A stretch of DNA of 64,000 nucleotides from Neospora caninum Liverpool. Lineage: Eukaryota > Apicomplexa > Conoidasida > Eucoccidiorida > Sarcocystidae. The notes under the pieces were generated by a model, which worked only from the letters and a program-made list of their open reading frames with translations, searched no databases and was not told the DNA's origin. A program made the position numbers and the translations under genes. Shown in pieces: positions 12,732 to 24,785 of the stretch. The stretch's first letter is position 1, and each line of letters opens with the position of its first letter. Location: positions 930,001 to 994,000 of the forward strand of contig NC_018388.1 of assembly GCF_000208865.1 (NCBI RefSeq), read 5' to 3'.

Positions 12732-14874
12732 ATGATAGGTCTCTCCGATCTCGGAAAGCAAGCACTTCGCAAGCTACTATGGTTGGTTGCCGTGGTAGTT
12801 TCTTTGGAGTTTCTGGTGAACTCAATATCATGTGCAACTGAGGCGAGTTCGCCGGAGCTAGGCGGAGTCAGGATTTCAGGTCACGTCAATGAAGAAAACC
12901 CCTCGCTTCTTTTGGGCGGTCAGGCGCCTCAGATCGGACGCGTTCGCGACTTCGATAGCACAGGCTGTGCTTCCGCTCCTTGTGAGTGGCCTGTCGTCGG
13001 TGCATCGTCTCTCGAACCACAAAGCGAACTCAGAAAACTTGGAGCATCTCATATGCTAGAGAAGGCCATTGAAACAGCAGGTGTTGCTGCGAGCGATTTA
13101 CTCCGGCCACACCTAGGCGCCCTTGCAGCTGGTGTTAACACCTACTTTCCTCAGGCTGTCGCCTCCCTCACGCCACTTCCTCCATCCGGTAGTTCCAGGC
13201 AGGATGACTCAAGTCACTATGCATCGCAGCGAGCACCTCCTCCTCAAGCTCGGGGAGGCCGAGGAGAACTAGTACCTTTTTCCCAAGCAGCTGTTGCTTT
13301 GTCGCATCCGACCGGACTCCACCATGATGTTGTTGCTGACCTCGCGCGACATCCGGCTTTTTTGTTCACTTCCTCCACTACCTCCGTACGCGACTCAATA
13401 GCAGGGTCCGCGCCGGCTCTGACTCGAGTAAGCGTGCTCAGAGACACTTTGTCTGCAGCCGGCTCTGTTCTTCCGCGACCGCGCTCGTCCAACGGAAGAG
13501 TTGATCTCGACCATGGAGTCTCCGGGTCAGAACAAGACGGGCTCCCAGGAAGCTATACTCCACAGTCCAAACAAGAAACTGACGACCGGATTTTTACGAA
13601 GGTGGACATGCAGCTTCCTGCAAGCCCTGGATCTCTGTCTACAGATTCCTTAGCAGCTGTGCAGCAGCATGATGCTTCCACGGGTGTTGTACCCCACCCA
13701 GTAGGATTTGTTCTCAAGCCAAGGCCACCTGTTGCTGACGACAAGTGGGCAGCTGTTTCAGAGAGAAAGTGGGTGGAAGATAAGAATGTGAACACAGTGA
13801 GAGAGGAGACCATGAAGCGGCTGAGACAAGAAATAGACGAAACCGCGAAGAAGAGGAAGGCTTCGTTGGAGGTCAGAACTAATGAATCGGTACGTCACAC
13901 ACAACCACAGATGGGTGGTCCTTCCGGCTGTCTGTCGCTCAACAGTGGTAGCTGTTTCTGCCCAGAGACAAGTATTGGCCTTTTATTATGACCAAAGACA
14001 CTGCTGCCAGCTGCAAGTAGACCTCTGTCAAACACAGCGCTTGCTGGCCCAAGGGACGCCCTGAATTTTGTCCTGTCGCTGAATCCCCTCTCCCCTCAGC
14101 ACAGGAGGGGCGCCTTCCTTGTTCGTGTCGTTGGATAATACTTCAGAATAAAAAGCATCCGAGAAACTTAGACACCCGTGGCACAGAAAGAGACCCTTAA
14201 CACATTGGGCGTGGTCGTCACGCTCCGGGTGTGGGTTTACTATACTGTAAGGACTCACATTTCATTGGCTACCTACGCTGGAAGTGTACTGGTATGTCAT
14301 CTTACGTGCATTGGGTGAATTGTTTTGTCGCTAACTGCAGGGAAATCGAGTGGCGGAAGGCTTGCTGCCGCTTCTCTTTAACCCGGATGTCGCAAATGCA
14401 GCTGCTGCTGGTGTGATGGTCGAATGTAAAAATCCTGTGTTCTCTGTTCCGCTTGGTGGATTCGTCACACTGGATCTTCGAGGGCTGGACAACGACATCT
14501 ACCAGCTTTTTCTCTCTGGAGTTATGTCGGGCAAACAAGATATTGAGCTGGATGTGTGGAATTCTGCTGGCATCTACTACGAGCAAGAAACACGTTTTGA
14601 ATGTCGAGAGTTAGGCACGTCCAAAATGAAATTTTTCATTGCTGGCAAACCGACATACAACCTGGTGCCCAAAGTGATCTTCTTTTGTTCGGCCACTGTC
14701 GGTACGCTTACAAAGCCATTATGTAGGCCGTCACGCTCGTACTCCTTTGATCATGGGAAGGACCTCCACGGCAATGTTGCCACAGTATGCCTGCAAAAAC
14801 CAACAGAGGACATGCTTGTGCGGTGCACTCTAGTGGTGTCGGAAGCATGTGACTCCGTTCGGCTCTGCAGTTAA
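12732..14874 (+). CDS. Secreted protein, unknown family, Cys-containing C-terminal domain
   Basis: Two exons, 12732-13889 and 14341-14874, join in phase 0 (TCG then GTACGT donor; CTAACTGCAG acceptor), giving 563 residues. I chose the ATG at 12732 because it opens a classic signal peptide: a basic start, then LLWLVAVVVSLEFLV, with likely cleavage after SISCA. An in-frame ATG lies at 12660. The mature first exon is a long Ser/Pro/Ala-rich, probably disordered stretch ending in a charged helix (MKRLRQEIDETAKKRK). The second exon is compact and looks folded, with about eight cysteines spaced through it (VECKN, FECRE, IFFCS, KPLCR, TVCLQ, VRCTL, SEACD, VRLCS), which suggests disulfides in a secretory compartment. 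No transmembrane segment follows the signal. I do not recognise the family; a dense-granule or other secreted parasite protein is possible. Confidence 0.72.
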
Positions 14875-16481
14875 CGTATGCGCCTCTGCTGGTGCTGATG
14901 CCACGTCATCCCATAAGCTTGCTTTTAGTAACTTGTTTTAGTAATTACAGAACAGCTGGTCATACGAAAATATCAGGCGCATAGACTCCTCCGTCTGGAG
15001 CTGCGTATACTATCCAGCGGTTTTTGTTTGCCTCTCCCCAAGGGCATGTATACCCCCGTTGTTCATGGATTTGTACGGTGCTGATAGAGACAGTCAGTCT
15101 CATGCGCCATAGTTTTTGCAACATTGAGCTTCTGCGGTTGTATTTGCGCACCGTCCACTGACGTCATTTTAGAGATTTAGCACGAAAGAATTCGGTGCTT
15201 TACCCTAGTACCCTAGCCGCCGCTGTGCCCTCCCGTTCCAAAGCCTTCTCCCGCAGAATCTGAGACCCGTTTTAGAGTGGATGAAGTGGTTTTGCATTGT
15301 GCCTTTGCAGTCTGCACGACAAACCCTGCCTGGAAAGCTCCTTTTCACAAGCACATGCTTGTCGAACACTGACTATGCCTCCAAAGAGCAACATCAGCAG
15401 TAAGTAGTACGCGTTTCCGGTGTCCCTACTTTGGAAAAGTGAGTCAGGACCCGCAACTGGCTCTTTCGAATGCCGTGAGTCGCCGTACTGCTTCCATATC
15501 CCTAACGGCGTGACATGTGCCTTTTTGTATGCTGTTAAACACAATCGATGTCCGTGCATCTTTTTACCGTGTTTTGATGCGTGTCGTTGTCTATCGCAAT
15601 GTGCGTAAGCATTCAATGAAATTTGTTCTGCGCAACTTTGCACGGTGCGCCTGCACGGAGGAACCCCTGTACTAATTCACCGGCAACACTATGACATGAA
15701 GGAATAATTTTTGTCATTCATCCCGAACCTTTTGGCGACCGCGGAAGCGACAGCGAGCATGGTTGACCCCCGCGCACGGTGCTGATGATGTACGTGTCGC
15801 AAAAACTTTTGTGGCACGATAGATAGTTTGCACGGGAATCTGATTATTTTCCCATCGACAGACGCAGTGTATTTTCTAGTGGTGGACGAGTGACGTCATT
15901 TCCGTCATGTCGTTATAAAAAGCACGTACGAGTCCTGTTATATAGAGGACTCGAGGTGAATCGACTGCGGCAAAACGGCCAAACCAGACGCGAATTGGAG
16001 GCCGCCTTCTGGAGACAGCACACGAGCGAGACCTGTATTGGACGACGACCTCGAAGACATCCACGGGCCATCTTTTCTCCTCCGACCATGTGTAGGAGAC
16101 AAAAGTTACTATCCAATTTAAATCGTGGGAGCTGTATGGGGAACCAACTGCGACAGAAGGGTTTTTGAGAGATCAACGAGGTCTATTCCGGTTGCTGTTT
16201 CTCTTCTTATGTAGCACTTTACGGCACTCTGTTCCTTTCGGTCACTGACCGGCGCTCCAGTCCCGTACCTCTTTTCCTACAACCTCTAAATGAAGACAAA
16301 GGAACATCCCTATTTCCCTTATACGGACTAGTTTTCTCTTGTCCGTCTTGTGTATGCGGAGTTTTTGGCAGAAGCGACACGGCTTCCGTTACATTTTTGT
16401 TCCGTGCATGAAAGAGTGCCCGGCTCGACGGCTGTGACTGGCCACGGTGTTGTCACTTGCGACGAAGCCTCTCATCCGAAC
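14875..16481. other. Intergenic between secretory genes 1 and 2
   Basis: It should hold the 3' region of the upstream gene and the promoter of the next. No open frame here combines credible composition with splice sites. Confidence 0.5.
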
Positions 16482-18170
16482 ATGAAAAGGCTGCGTGTAC
16501 GTATTGCCCGGCAGTCTCGCGACTTGTATGGCAGCAACGCTTTCTGGGAAGTAGATAAGCTTTGCGTGTGAATCCGTTCACGGGGCACATATTCGACGTG
16601 TGGAGCCGATGCTCCAGAGTGTCGGTCCACGGTATATCTGTAGTCGTTGTTTTTATCAATGGTGGTCGCCGCCGATCACGTTTCACATGCTGCCTCTGCA
16701 GAAAGGCTGCGACTGCGAGCCGAGGCTCGCCAGCGGCGACTTCTTGCTGCTGAAGCAACCCGCCGTATGCACGTCGTCACTGGGACCTCAGTGCAGTGGA
16801 GGAACCCAACGAGCAGTACTGACCTCCGAGGACATGATGGGAGGGAGGCAACCGGGGTACCGGAGCAGAACCCACAGACTGTGAACACTTCACCTATTCC
16901 TCAAAATTCAGGGAAAGGGAGACCTTTCTTGGCAGACCTAGATGACTCGCAAATTTCGGGCGACGAGCTCAACGACAGTTGCCGCTTGAGCCCACCAACT
17001 GATCAAACCGCTTCCGCAGTGAATTCCAAAGACGCCTTCAGTCCATCCACACAGGCAGCAATGAATCGAGGACATGATGAGTTGTCCGGGCCGTCTGCAT
17101 GTTCGATGAGAACACAGCGTGTGCAAGTCAATCAGGCTCCAGTGTCGGGTCCCCCGTCAGACGCTCCGCCAGAAAACCAGAGAGAAACGCTGCATTTAGT
17201 CTCTTCTGCGCCCGATTACGTTGCCGATGCTACAGGGTCTGGTGCGGCTGGACAGCTCTCGTGTTTTGGCGCCTCCACAGCCGGTAGCATCTCTTATCGT
17301 CTTAAAGCAGCGAGAAAAGAAGTCGGGGTGTGCGTCCCAGGCTTCTTCCCCCCTGAGCAAAAAGGTTGCACACCCTCTGAGAGCCTTCCTGAACATGTTA
17401 CTTGTAGTGGGGTGCCGGCAACCGAGCCGCTAAAGTATTGGGTTCTCCACTGGCAATTTCCCTTTGTTCTCTTTTCCACTCTGGCGAGAAGGTGTGTCAA
17501 GTATTTGGCCAGACGGCAAAACCACCTGCCAGCTCTTCGGCGACTGCAGCGTTTACTTCGTTTCGTCGTAGCCGCAACATGGGCCTCTTTCCCCCCACCT
17601 TCCTCGTCTGCCGGCCCTTCCTCACTTCCCATGGCCTCGCACCATTTTGACCACGACAAGACAGAGGAGTTTTCCTGGATTTCCGAGGTTTTGCCTTCAC
17701 GGCGTCCACCTCCCAGTGCACCACCTGAAAAGGTCGAAGAGGTGGTGTCGCTTGTCGTGTGGCAGCCACTTCTTTGGGTGCTCGTCCCTGCTGTTTTCCT
17801 TCTTATTGCTGAGCACAGTAGAGAACTCGACAACTGGTTCGAGCGCAGGCGACAGACACAAGACATGAATGAACGGAGAATGAAGCGCGGGAGGGAGTTA
17901 ACGCCAGGGGAGGAGGGCGATGGAGCGGAAGGAAACTCCGACCAACTTCTAGCTCGCGCGCTTGTCTGGCTATCTCGCGTGTTAATTGTAGTGAAATTGG
18001 GGTCCGCTCTTTTAGAAGTCGTGAAGCAGGTTGCAGTGTTTATTGCCACTTATTGTTGCATGCGGTACGGCCTCACGTGGTTTGCCACTGTTCTTGAGTG
18101 TCCGTTGGGTATGAGTTCGTCTTTCCACGACAGAAGTGAGAGCATGGTTGCCCCACGACAGCCTTCATAG
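16482..18170 (+). CDS. Multi-membrane secretory protein with RRLLA motif, unknown family
   Basis: The main exon runs 16644-18170 and ends in TAG. I infer a 15-base first exon (16482-16496, MKRLR, GTACGT donor) joined in phase 0 to the TAG acceptor at 16643, giving about 514 residues; the first exon is the weakest part. The joined N-terminus has a short hydrophobic stretch (SLFLSMVVAA) followed at residues 36-40 by RRLLA, which fits the RRLxx pattern that ASP5 cleaves in exported Toxoplasma dense-granule proteins. A polar Ser/Pro-rich region follows, then hydrophobic segments around YWVLHWQFPFVLFSTLA, VVWQPLLWVLVPAVFLLIA and VWLSRVLIVVKLG...VAVFIATYC, with Arg-rich stretches between them. No conserved domain was recognised. 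The leader, motif and C-terminal membrane segments resemble vacuolar dense-granule proteins, but this is inference. Confidence 0.65.
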
Positions 18171-19241
18171 ACATTTGGGTCCAGAAGCACGGTTTCGACT
18201 GGCCTTTCCTTGTACAAGCAAGCCTAACTGGCTGGTAGCCAAAGCGTTATGACTGGCTGCTGTGCCACACGAGGCTTGGGTAGTTAGGGAATTATTTTAC
18301 TGACTTGTGTTGCTGTCGCTGGTGAGTCCTTATCAGCGGTGGAAGCTTCCCGCATGTGCTGTTTGGCTTATTATCTCGGTCTCTTCAGCTAAGATCTCTC
18401 GGCCGCCAGCCTGGCAGAATACGTGGCTTGGACCGCCATTTGCCGTCAAGCAGTGTGGAAAGGCCCGTCTCAACAACAAGGACAGATGACACTGGAAGTT
18501 GCGTGAATACTGATGTAGGCCGAACAAACGCTGGCTCTTATATGGACGGTCCTTCGTCGCTGCGCAACCACAGAGACTCGCAGCAGGTCGGAGACACATA
18601 CCTCGAATTATATGGGATTCAAACCTTGTTGCAGCTAAATCATGGGACCGTAAATGGGACCCGTCTTCTTGCCTGTGCGCTGTCCTCCTGCTGTCGTTTG
18701 CTCGCAATCCTTTTGGAAGGATGCCGAGACATATACACTTGGAGATTCCGAGAGAATTGCATTTTTGTTTTGTACACGCCAGACGGTGCGCAGTAACTGA
18801 CATAGAAGCCCTGCGCTGTCCGCTACTAGCCGTGGTGAAGCCGAACGCCAATGGCGCATGGGTTTTTGCCCTATCTTTTTCAACAGTCATTCTTACTGTA
18901 CCTGGCCTACTTGCAGGCCGCTGGGCGAAATCATTATTTATCTCCTCAGAAGTAGACAAGGGTCACATGAAACACTGTGGTTTGACACATCAAGAAGAAA
19001 GCCGATGAGGGGGCGACGCATGCGTGGTTGGGTTGCGGCCCCAAGGTGGCTCCACCCGAGACGAAGTTACTGCGGCGTACCTTCCGTCGGGCCTCAAAAT
19101 GGCGAACCACAGAAGTTACCAGCTCGCTGACGACACGTTCACCACAAGTAAAGCCGCCTGCTGTGGGAGCATTGCCATTTACGTTCGCGTTTACCTCAAG
19201 TCTGTTTGTTGCACCACCGAAAGGCGCAGTAGCAACAGTTC
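18171..19241. other. Intergenic before the SPEC3-like gene
   Basis: Open frames occur on both strands, including a 208-codon minus frame at 18333-18959, but none shows a domain, signal peptide or splice structure. It is most likely the 3' region of one gene and the promoter of the next. Confidence 0.45.
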
Positions 19242-20084
19242 ATGATGTGCGACGCAGACAGTTGCTGCTGTGGAGTAAGTAGACGTCGAGATGTACAGCA
19301 GTTGCGTGTTCACTGTGATGGCGTCTCACCTCCGTTTTCGGAATTTCACCACAGATGCAAAGACTAATAGTATTTAGCATTCATTCGATGCCGTCAGCAT
19401 CACAGAAAGGTATTCGTATCGAGGCGGTTCCGTTTGAGTAGAATGTAGGCTCAACTGCTTTTGCCGGAAGGTTGCCTTACAAGGGGGCGTGTGCTGCACG
19501 AGAGTGCGTCGTCTCTTTTTTGGATACTGTGTATGGCAGCATCTGCTGAACAGATATCGTGGATTCTTCCGCTCGCTTGTCACATCGGAAGCGGCTCTCG
19601 AAAACAGCAACTGCTGTTCTACACTAACGGTAGGTGTTTGCTTTTTCTGTGTGTGCAGGTTCCTCCACCGAAGACTCACCGAGAGTCTATGATGCTGCTT
19701 GTCGGTGGTATACTTAATCTACTATGCCCCATTGGGATTGGCGCGCTCGTTGCTGGCTGTGCCGTCAACAGCTCACAACTTATTATGTCAGGTATATTCC
19801 AGTTAATTTGTTCTTTTCTTGTGTTCGGAGTTGTCTGGAGTATCATTCATGGCATTTTGATGATCGTGGCATCCTCTCCAAACCCGACGGCAACGACGCC
19901 GGCGGCCGCTACAGGTGCCCCGCCCGTTAATCAGCCGCCGGCAGCCGGTCCTACATACATTCTGCAGCCACCGCCAGCAGCTCCTGCATACATTATGCAC
20001 CCACCGCCAGCAGCTCCTGGATACACTCTGCAACCGGTACAACCTGGTCCTGTATGTACCACGCCTCCGATGCAGCCCGCGTGA
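19242..20084 (+). CDS. SPEC3/Stum-like small two-helix membrane protein
   Basis: Two exons, 19242-19274 and 19659-20084, join in phase 0 (GTAAGT donor, GTGTGTGCAG acceptor), giving 152 residues. The first exon is cysteine-rich (MMCDADSCCCG), a plausible palmitoylation site. Two hydrophobic helices follow, LLVGGILNLLCPIGIGALVAG and FQLICSFLVFGVVWSIIHGI. The pattern of N-x-x-CP-x-G-x-G in helix 1 and Q-(x)n-VVWSI-x-x-G in helix 2 resembles SPEC3/Stum proteins, small membrane proteins best known from animal cilia and mechanosensory cells. The tail has three near-identical units of about 11 residues (PPAAPxYxLQP, positions roughly 19935-20035), each with a Tyr. No signal peptide is needed, since helix 1 can insert. 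The family call rests on pattern only. Confidence 0.6.
19935..20035 (+). repeat. In-frame 33-bp tandem repeat (Pro/Ala/Tyr tail)
   Basis: About three units of 33 bases encode PPAAPxYxLQP-type repeats within the C-terminal tail of the SPEC3-like gene. The second and third units share the run CCACCGCCAGCAGCTCCTG. Confidence 0.8.
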
Positions 20085-21670
20085 GGATGATGCACCACAC
20101 CGACGAGTGGTTGTACGTTGGCATGAGCAGCCCAGGGTATTGAGACTCGTCCAGGCGTTTAAAATGGCTTGATTCAGAACTGTTGCTTGGCACTCAAGGA
20201 ATATTGACACTTATTCTGAGTCATTGTTGCACGTCGCATCGGCTTGTTTGAATTTTCTGGCGCATTCATCGACGCTTCGTTTCTCTTATTTTCATGGGCT
20301 CATGTTAACAGGGACGCTTACAGAGGCAGAATATTCTTAGTATCTGCGCTGCTGAATATATTCGGTGACTGCGGGGTTCGCATTGTGAACGTAATTGATA
20401 TGACAATATGCAGTAAATTTATTTGGCTAAAGCTCACCGTGTCGTTCTCGGCTGTCACATATGTGACGAACTGCCCCCTTTTGTAGCCGCGGCTATTGGT
20501 GTGCTCACGTCATCGCAGAACCACTGTTGTTTCAAAAAGAAAAAACGAACAGCAGATGGAATAATATTCCATTTTTGTTCTGGGCAGGCCTTCCTGATGT
20601 GAGAGTCATCGGGTACCTCCAAGTGTGGATACGCGTTGAGGCACAACGCGAGGCCAATCGGTAGTTTTTGTGTCAGCCAGGTTTTTCGCGCACTGGGTGT
20701 GATGAGAGCACGTGCAGTATTTTTCTAGGTTTCCATGAAACTCGTCTAGTTAAGCATGATCAGTTTTATGTGGCCTTGCTTGCACATCATCGGCAACCTC
20801 CAAGAGCAGTAGCGTAGCTGATGGTCTGCTGGCGGTATGGGCGACATTGTTCGCATCCAACGCAGACGTTTAAGGCTTCGAGGTCCCGGACCGCAGACCT
20901 ACTACATGGGTACCACTCCCCATACACCCCTGCCATCTCGCATCACCTAACACATTTCTTCCTTCGTAGTAATTGATCTGAGGTCCGTCACTGCACCGGA
21001 ACCCAGGCCAGGACAGTGCAGCAGCGCGATGAGTCACCTTCACGGACTAGTACTGTAACATTTGACTTGCTAGTAACGACCCCACAAACGCAAACGCCAG
21101 GCGATGTCTGCAGACGTGGAGACTTTCGTGGACTGCTGCTACAACCATAGCTGGCTGGCCTGGCAAATTGAGGTTATGCTGCCTACTGATCGAGCACCCC
21201 TGGAAGTCACCTACACCCTAGTGACATTTTTTTCCAGTGTAGACACGGATTTAATCCCCGTAAGTATCCAGTGCTTGTCTACGAGGAACCGCATGAGGGG
21301 CGAACTTGGTCTAGCCTTTATGCGATTTGAAATACTGTCGTCTTTAACACCTGAATTCTCTGCCACTGTTCCTGGCGGGTCATCAGGCTAACACACAATA
21401 GCGACGTACCGCAATTTTATGTTCCTCACCTCGTTCACCAAGGTGATACTTCGTCACTGTTGATATCAGAACCATGAAGAAAACGAGCGAACCTCAACAC
21501 GCTTAGCTAACTCGGAAAGTGAGAGCTCTACGCTGTTGATGCGTCGCTAACATCGAGCGCCACCCTGGTCAACCCGCACTGCTGCTGTGTCGGCTCCAAC
21601 AATAGTGCAGTCGTGTGTGTTGTTAATTTCAGTTTAGGCCATAACGTCCAATTCCCTGTTTATCTGCACC
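20085..21670. other. Intergenic before the four-exon secretory gene
   Basis: Contains 3' sequence of the SPEC3-like gene and the promoter of the next. A 95-codon ATG frame at 21104-21391 has no recognisable feature and is more likely leader or noncoding sequence. Confidence 0.45.
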
Positions 21671-24600
21671 ATGGAGTGGAAATCGTACTTGTATCTTCAG
21701 TGCTGCTTTCTACTTGTATTCCTGCTTCTTTCCGCACTAGTCTCTGGAAACGTAGTGGGAGCCACGAACCGGGCCACTCAAGGAACTATCCCACGGTTTT
21801 GGGGGGAGGCCGACACGGTCACTTCCACCAGACGTGGGGTATCGCAGTTTACGGGTAGCAATCGCAGTATCCGAGAAGCGCCTGCTGTTGCTGCTGTCGC
21901 AGGTACTGTGGAACAAGCACCGGCAGTCATGTATCATCTGATACCCGGTAACAGAAACCAATTACGACAGACAGGCGTGGCGGTTCCAGCAGTTGATGGA
22001 GAACCTGTGTCCCCGTCCTTTTTTGTGAACGAGGTCGCACTGCCACCCTTAACGTCATTAGTAACGCCTGAAGGACGGGAGCGCATTGAGAAGACCTTAC
22101 AGAAGAAAGGGTTCCGAATACCAAGTACTGAAGAATACGTTCTATTTCGGCGCGATGCTTTGGAAGGAAGCGCATTTGTCTACGGCATGTGTGACCGCGG
22201 TATGAAGTGGAAAATGGCTGTACCCTGAGAGTCAGAAGCGGCACACCTTACTCTTACGAGGGATCACGATCTCCGGGCATCCATGTCTGCAGTTCCATCC
22301 ACTTGCAGCCGCCTTGTGTGTCGACTTCCGCGCATGTGAACGGCATATATTTTTGTTGTAGAAAACGGCAAAGTACTTTCTTCTATGTTGCTGTCTTCAA
22401 CTTTGCGTTAACGAGTCAAAATAAAGGCTTGGAACGGCTCCTGTAGGGAGAGAGCGAGAAACCACAGCCGCAGTGTGCAGTGTGCTCACTCCTTTTTACA
22501 AGCCGAGATTATGACTGTTTTCTGTTGTATCAACAATATGCACAGATGTGGCGTTTACGTTCATTATCCTGAAAGCTTCCATTTGCGACATTTCTGCGAG
22601 GGTATGCATTCTTTCAGGTGGACTGTTTACCGACGTTACTGTGGAGGCATTTCAAGAGAAAGGCGCTGGCAATGTTTTCATTTTTCAGAGCGTGAATCCG
22701 GCAACAGGAGGTGTGACTGGTGCCCCCTTTGAGTTGGACGCAGCCCAAGTCGACGTAGAACAAACCCGGGACGGGGTGCTCGCTCCTGGAGCAAGTGGTG
22801 TCCTGGTTTGTGTAACAGCAGGCGCCCCTCCGAAGTTTTTCAAGAAACAAAAAGAGGAAGTGTTTCCTCTGACAGGTCAGGGAACCCTTAGAATGCAATG
22901 CATGTGGATGCTTTCGTTCATCACATAGGTGCACGGATGTCCCGTATATGTTGCAAATGGGCTAGTATTACGAAATCATGTTAGGCATGGAAATGGATGG
23001 CCGAACCTGTGCTACAAATGCACCTAAACACCATTTCTTAGTGAAATTCAAACTCTGTAACCGCTGTTCGAATTCACCATCATTTTAACACCACGACAGT
23101 TAAGAAGACGGACGCCGATATATAGTATGATGCCTGGGTCACTTCCACTTCGCAGCCTCCAAGCGCAACAGTTTTTGTCTATTTCTGTGTCGACCTTCAA
23201 ATTGAAAGCTCCCCTATCGATACCTCAGCAGAAACAGCCATTGTCTTGTTGCTGTGTTTCTGCTCGTGCCTGTCCAACTTGTTGGGTAGTCGTAGCCGTC
23301 CACCAGAGACTAGTGGGTCAAGGAGTCCGTGCGTTTGAGACGACGCAAGTCGTGTTTTCACAAGTGGTTTTTTTACCATTATAGTACATCACCCTGTGTA
23401 TCATGGGCTAGCATCAACCGCTGTTCCACGCAATGAACTTTGTGTGCTCAATGCGGTGTTCTTGTTCCAGCTTTCCCGCCTGGACCGTTCATGATCCCGG
23501 TCGATGTTTTGCGAGCTGACGTTTCGGATTCTGACACAGCAGGAGTCATTGTCGTTATCACCAGGCTAGTCGTTGCTAGGGAAGAGAAGCAGCCTTCCGC
23601 TCCTCATCTACGTATTACAGGCCGAGACATCTTTACATTCATTGGTACTATCACAGGCCCAAAGCTGGCTCAAGCCGCCTTTGCCCTGCAAACATTGGCA
23701 GAGATTCGCCCATGGGTGCTAGAGAGAAAGGAACAGGGAAAACCCGTAACGCTGTCATGCAAGGGTATCCAGTGGTTGTTGGATTGGAAAGGTGAGCTAC
23801 TAATCGTGACAAATGCTTTCGTCTATGGGTCGTGTTCTTATAATTTTTCTTCTCGCAAACGAATTCGTCTCGATGTACCATGCTACCAGGGTGCCAGCCC
23901 CGATCCGAACTGCGTGAAGCAGTCTTTAGTCAAGCTGTGTTTCTTTTTCTGAGGCGGCCAGTATGTAGGCGGACCAAGCAGCAGCGTCAGTCTCTAATGA
24001 GGATGATGTGTTGGCACGGAGACATACCTGCACCCTCTGTGTGCAGTTCGTATTTCTGTTCTTTTCAATCCTGTATGTATGTGCTTTTTGTTGGTGGACC
24101 TACTTATGCAGCGTCTGCTGAGAAGAAGGCAGCGAATCTGCATACAAGAATCACGGAGTCATCGGCTACTCTTGCTGGCGGCGTTCTAGCAGTGTCGGGA
24201 TTTCTTCATGTATGCGGTATCATGCCCATTACGAATCGCGGTCAACCAGTGTACCGGGAAAACATGGAGGAAACTGCCCACATGCGTTCACACGCTACAG
24301 GAGGAGACAATCTCAGTGAACACAATCTCATGGAAGGTACGCGGGCCGAGAGAGCGACTGGGACATCGCGTGTACAAGGGCGACTCAGTTTGATAGAAAC
24401 AATGACTGAGCAGTCCAGTTCATCCGCTGGTGAATTCGCGCCTCCAAACAGGCTCGTCGAAAGGCGGACAAGCTCAGTGCCACCCTGGTCCAGTTCGCCA
24501 TGGGCCTCTCCTGGATTCGCGGCTTCAGAAAAAACACACAGGGAGGTTGGGGTTGCCCAGCGACATACTGAGGTGCCCGTGATGCGAAGCATATTCGGAA

Positions 24601-24785
24601 GTATCTGTAGGATTTTACCCGGTATCATTATTGTACCTGGTTTGTTGTACACAATGTTCAACCTTTTGTATCGTGTGCCTCCCTTCCTTCACAGCATCGA
24701 TCGCCATGTGAAGGCTTTAGTCGTGAAAAGTGGGCGGAGAAAGGAACCACAACGTAGAGTGATTTTCTTCCTCGTTAGTGACTAG
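21671..24785 (+). CDS. Secreted/membrane protein of 593 residues, unknown family
   Basis: Four exons, 21671-22199, 22618-22875, 23471-23791 and 24112-24785, join through three phase-1 introns with good sites (GTATGA/TTTCAG, GTCAGG/TTCCAG, GTGAGC/TATGCAG) and sum to 594 codons. The ATG at 21671 opens a signal peptide with a LLVFLLLSALV core. The luminal part includes a beta-rich segment in exons 2-3 (LFTDVTVEAFQEKGAGNVF ... GVLVCVTAGAPP ... GVIVVITRLVV). Exon 4 has two hydrophobic stretches, LAGGVLAVSGFLHVCGIMPI and CRILPGIIIVPGLLYTMFNL, separated by a polar Ser/Pro-rich region and followed by a basic tail. There are few cysteines, so a stable disulfide fold is not indicated. I do not recognise the family. 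The layout fits a parasite dense-granule, vacuolar or surface-trafficked protein. Confidence 0.78.

Noticed and set aside
18333..18959. 208-codon minus-strand frame
   Set aside because: No domain, signal peptide or splice support; Arg/His/Cys-rich composition typical of chance frames.
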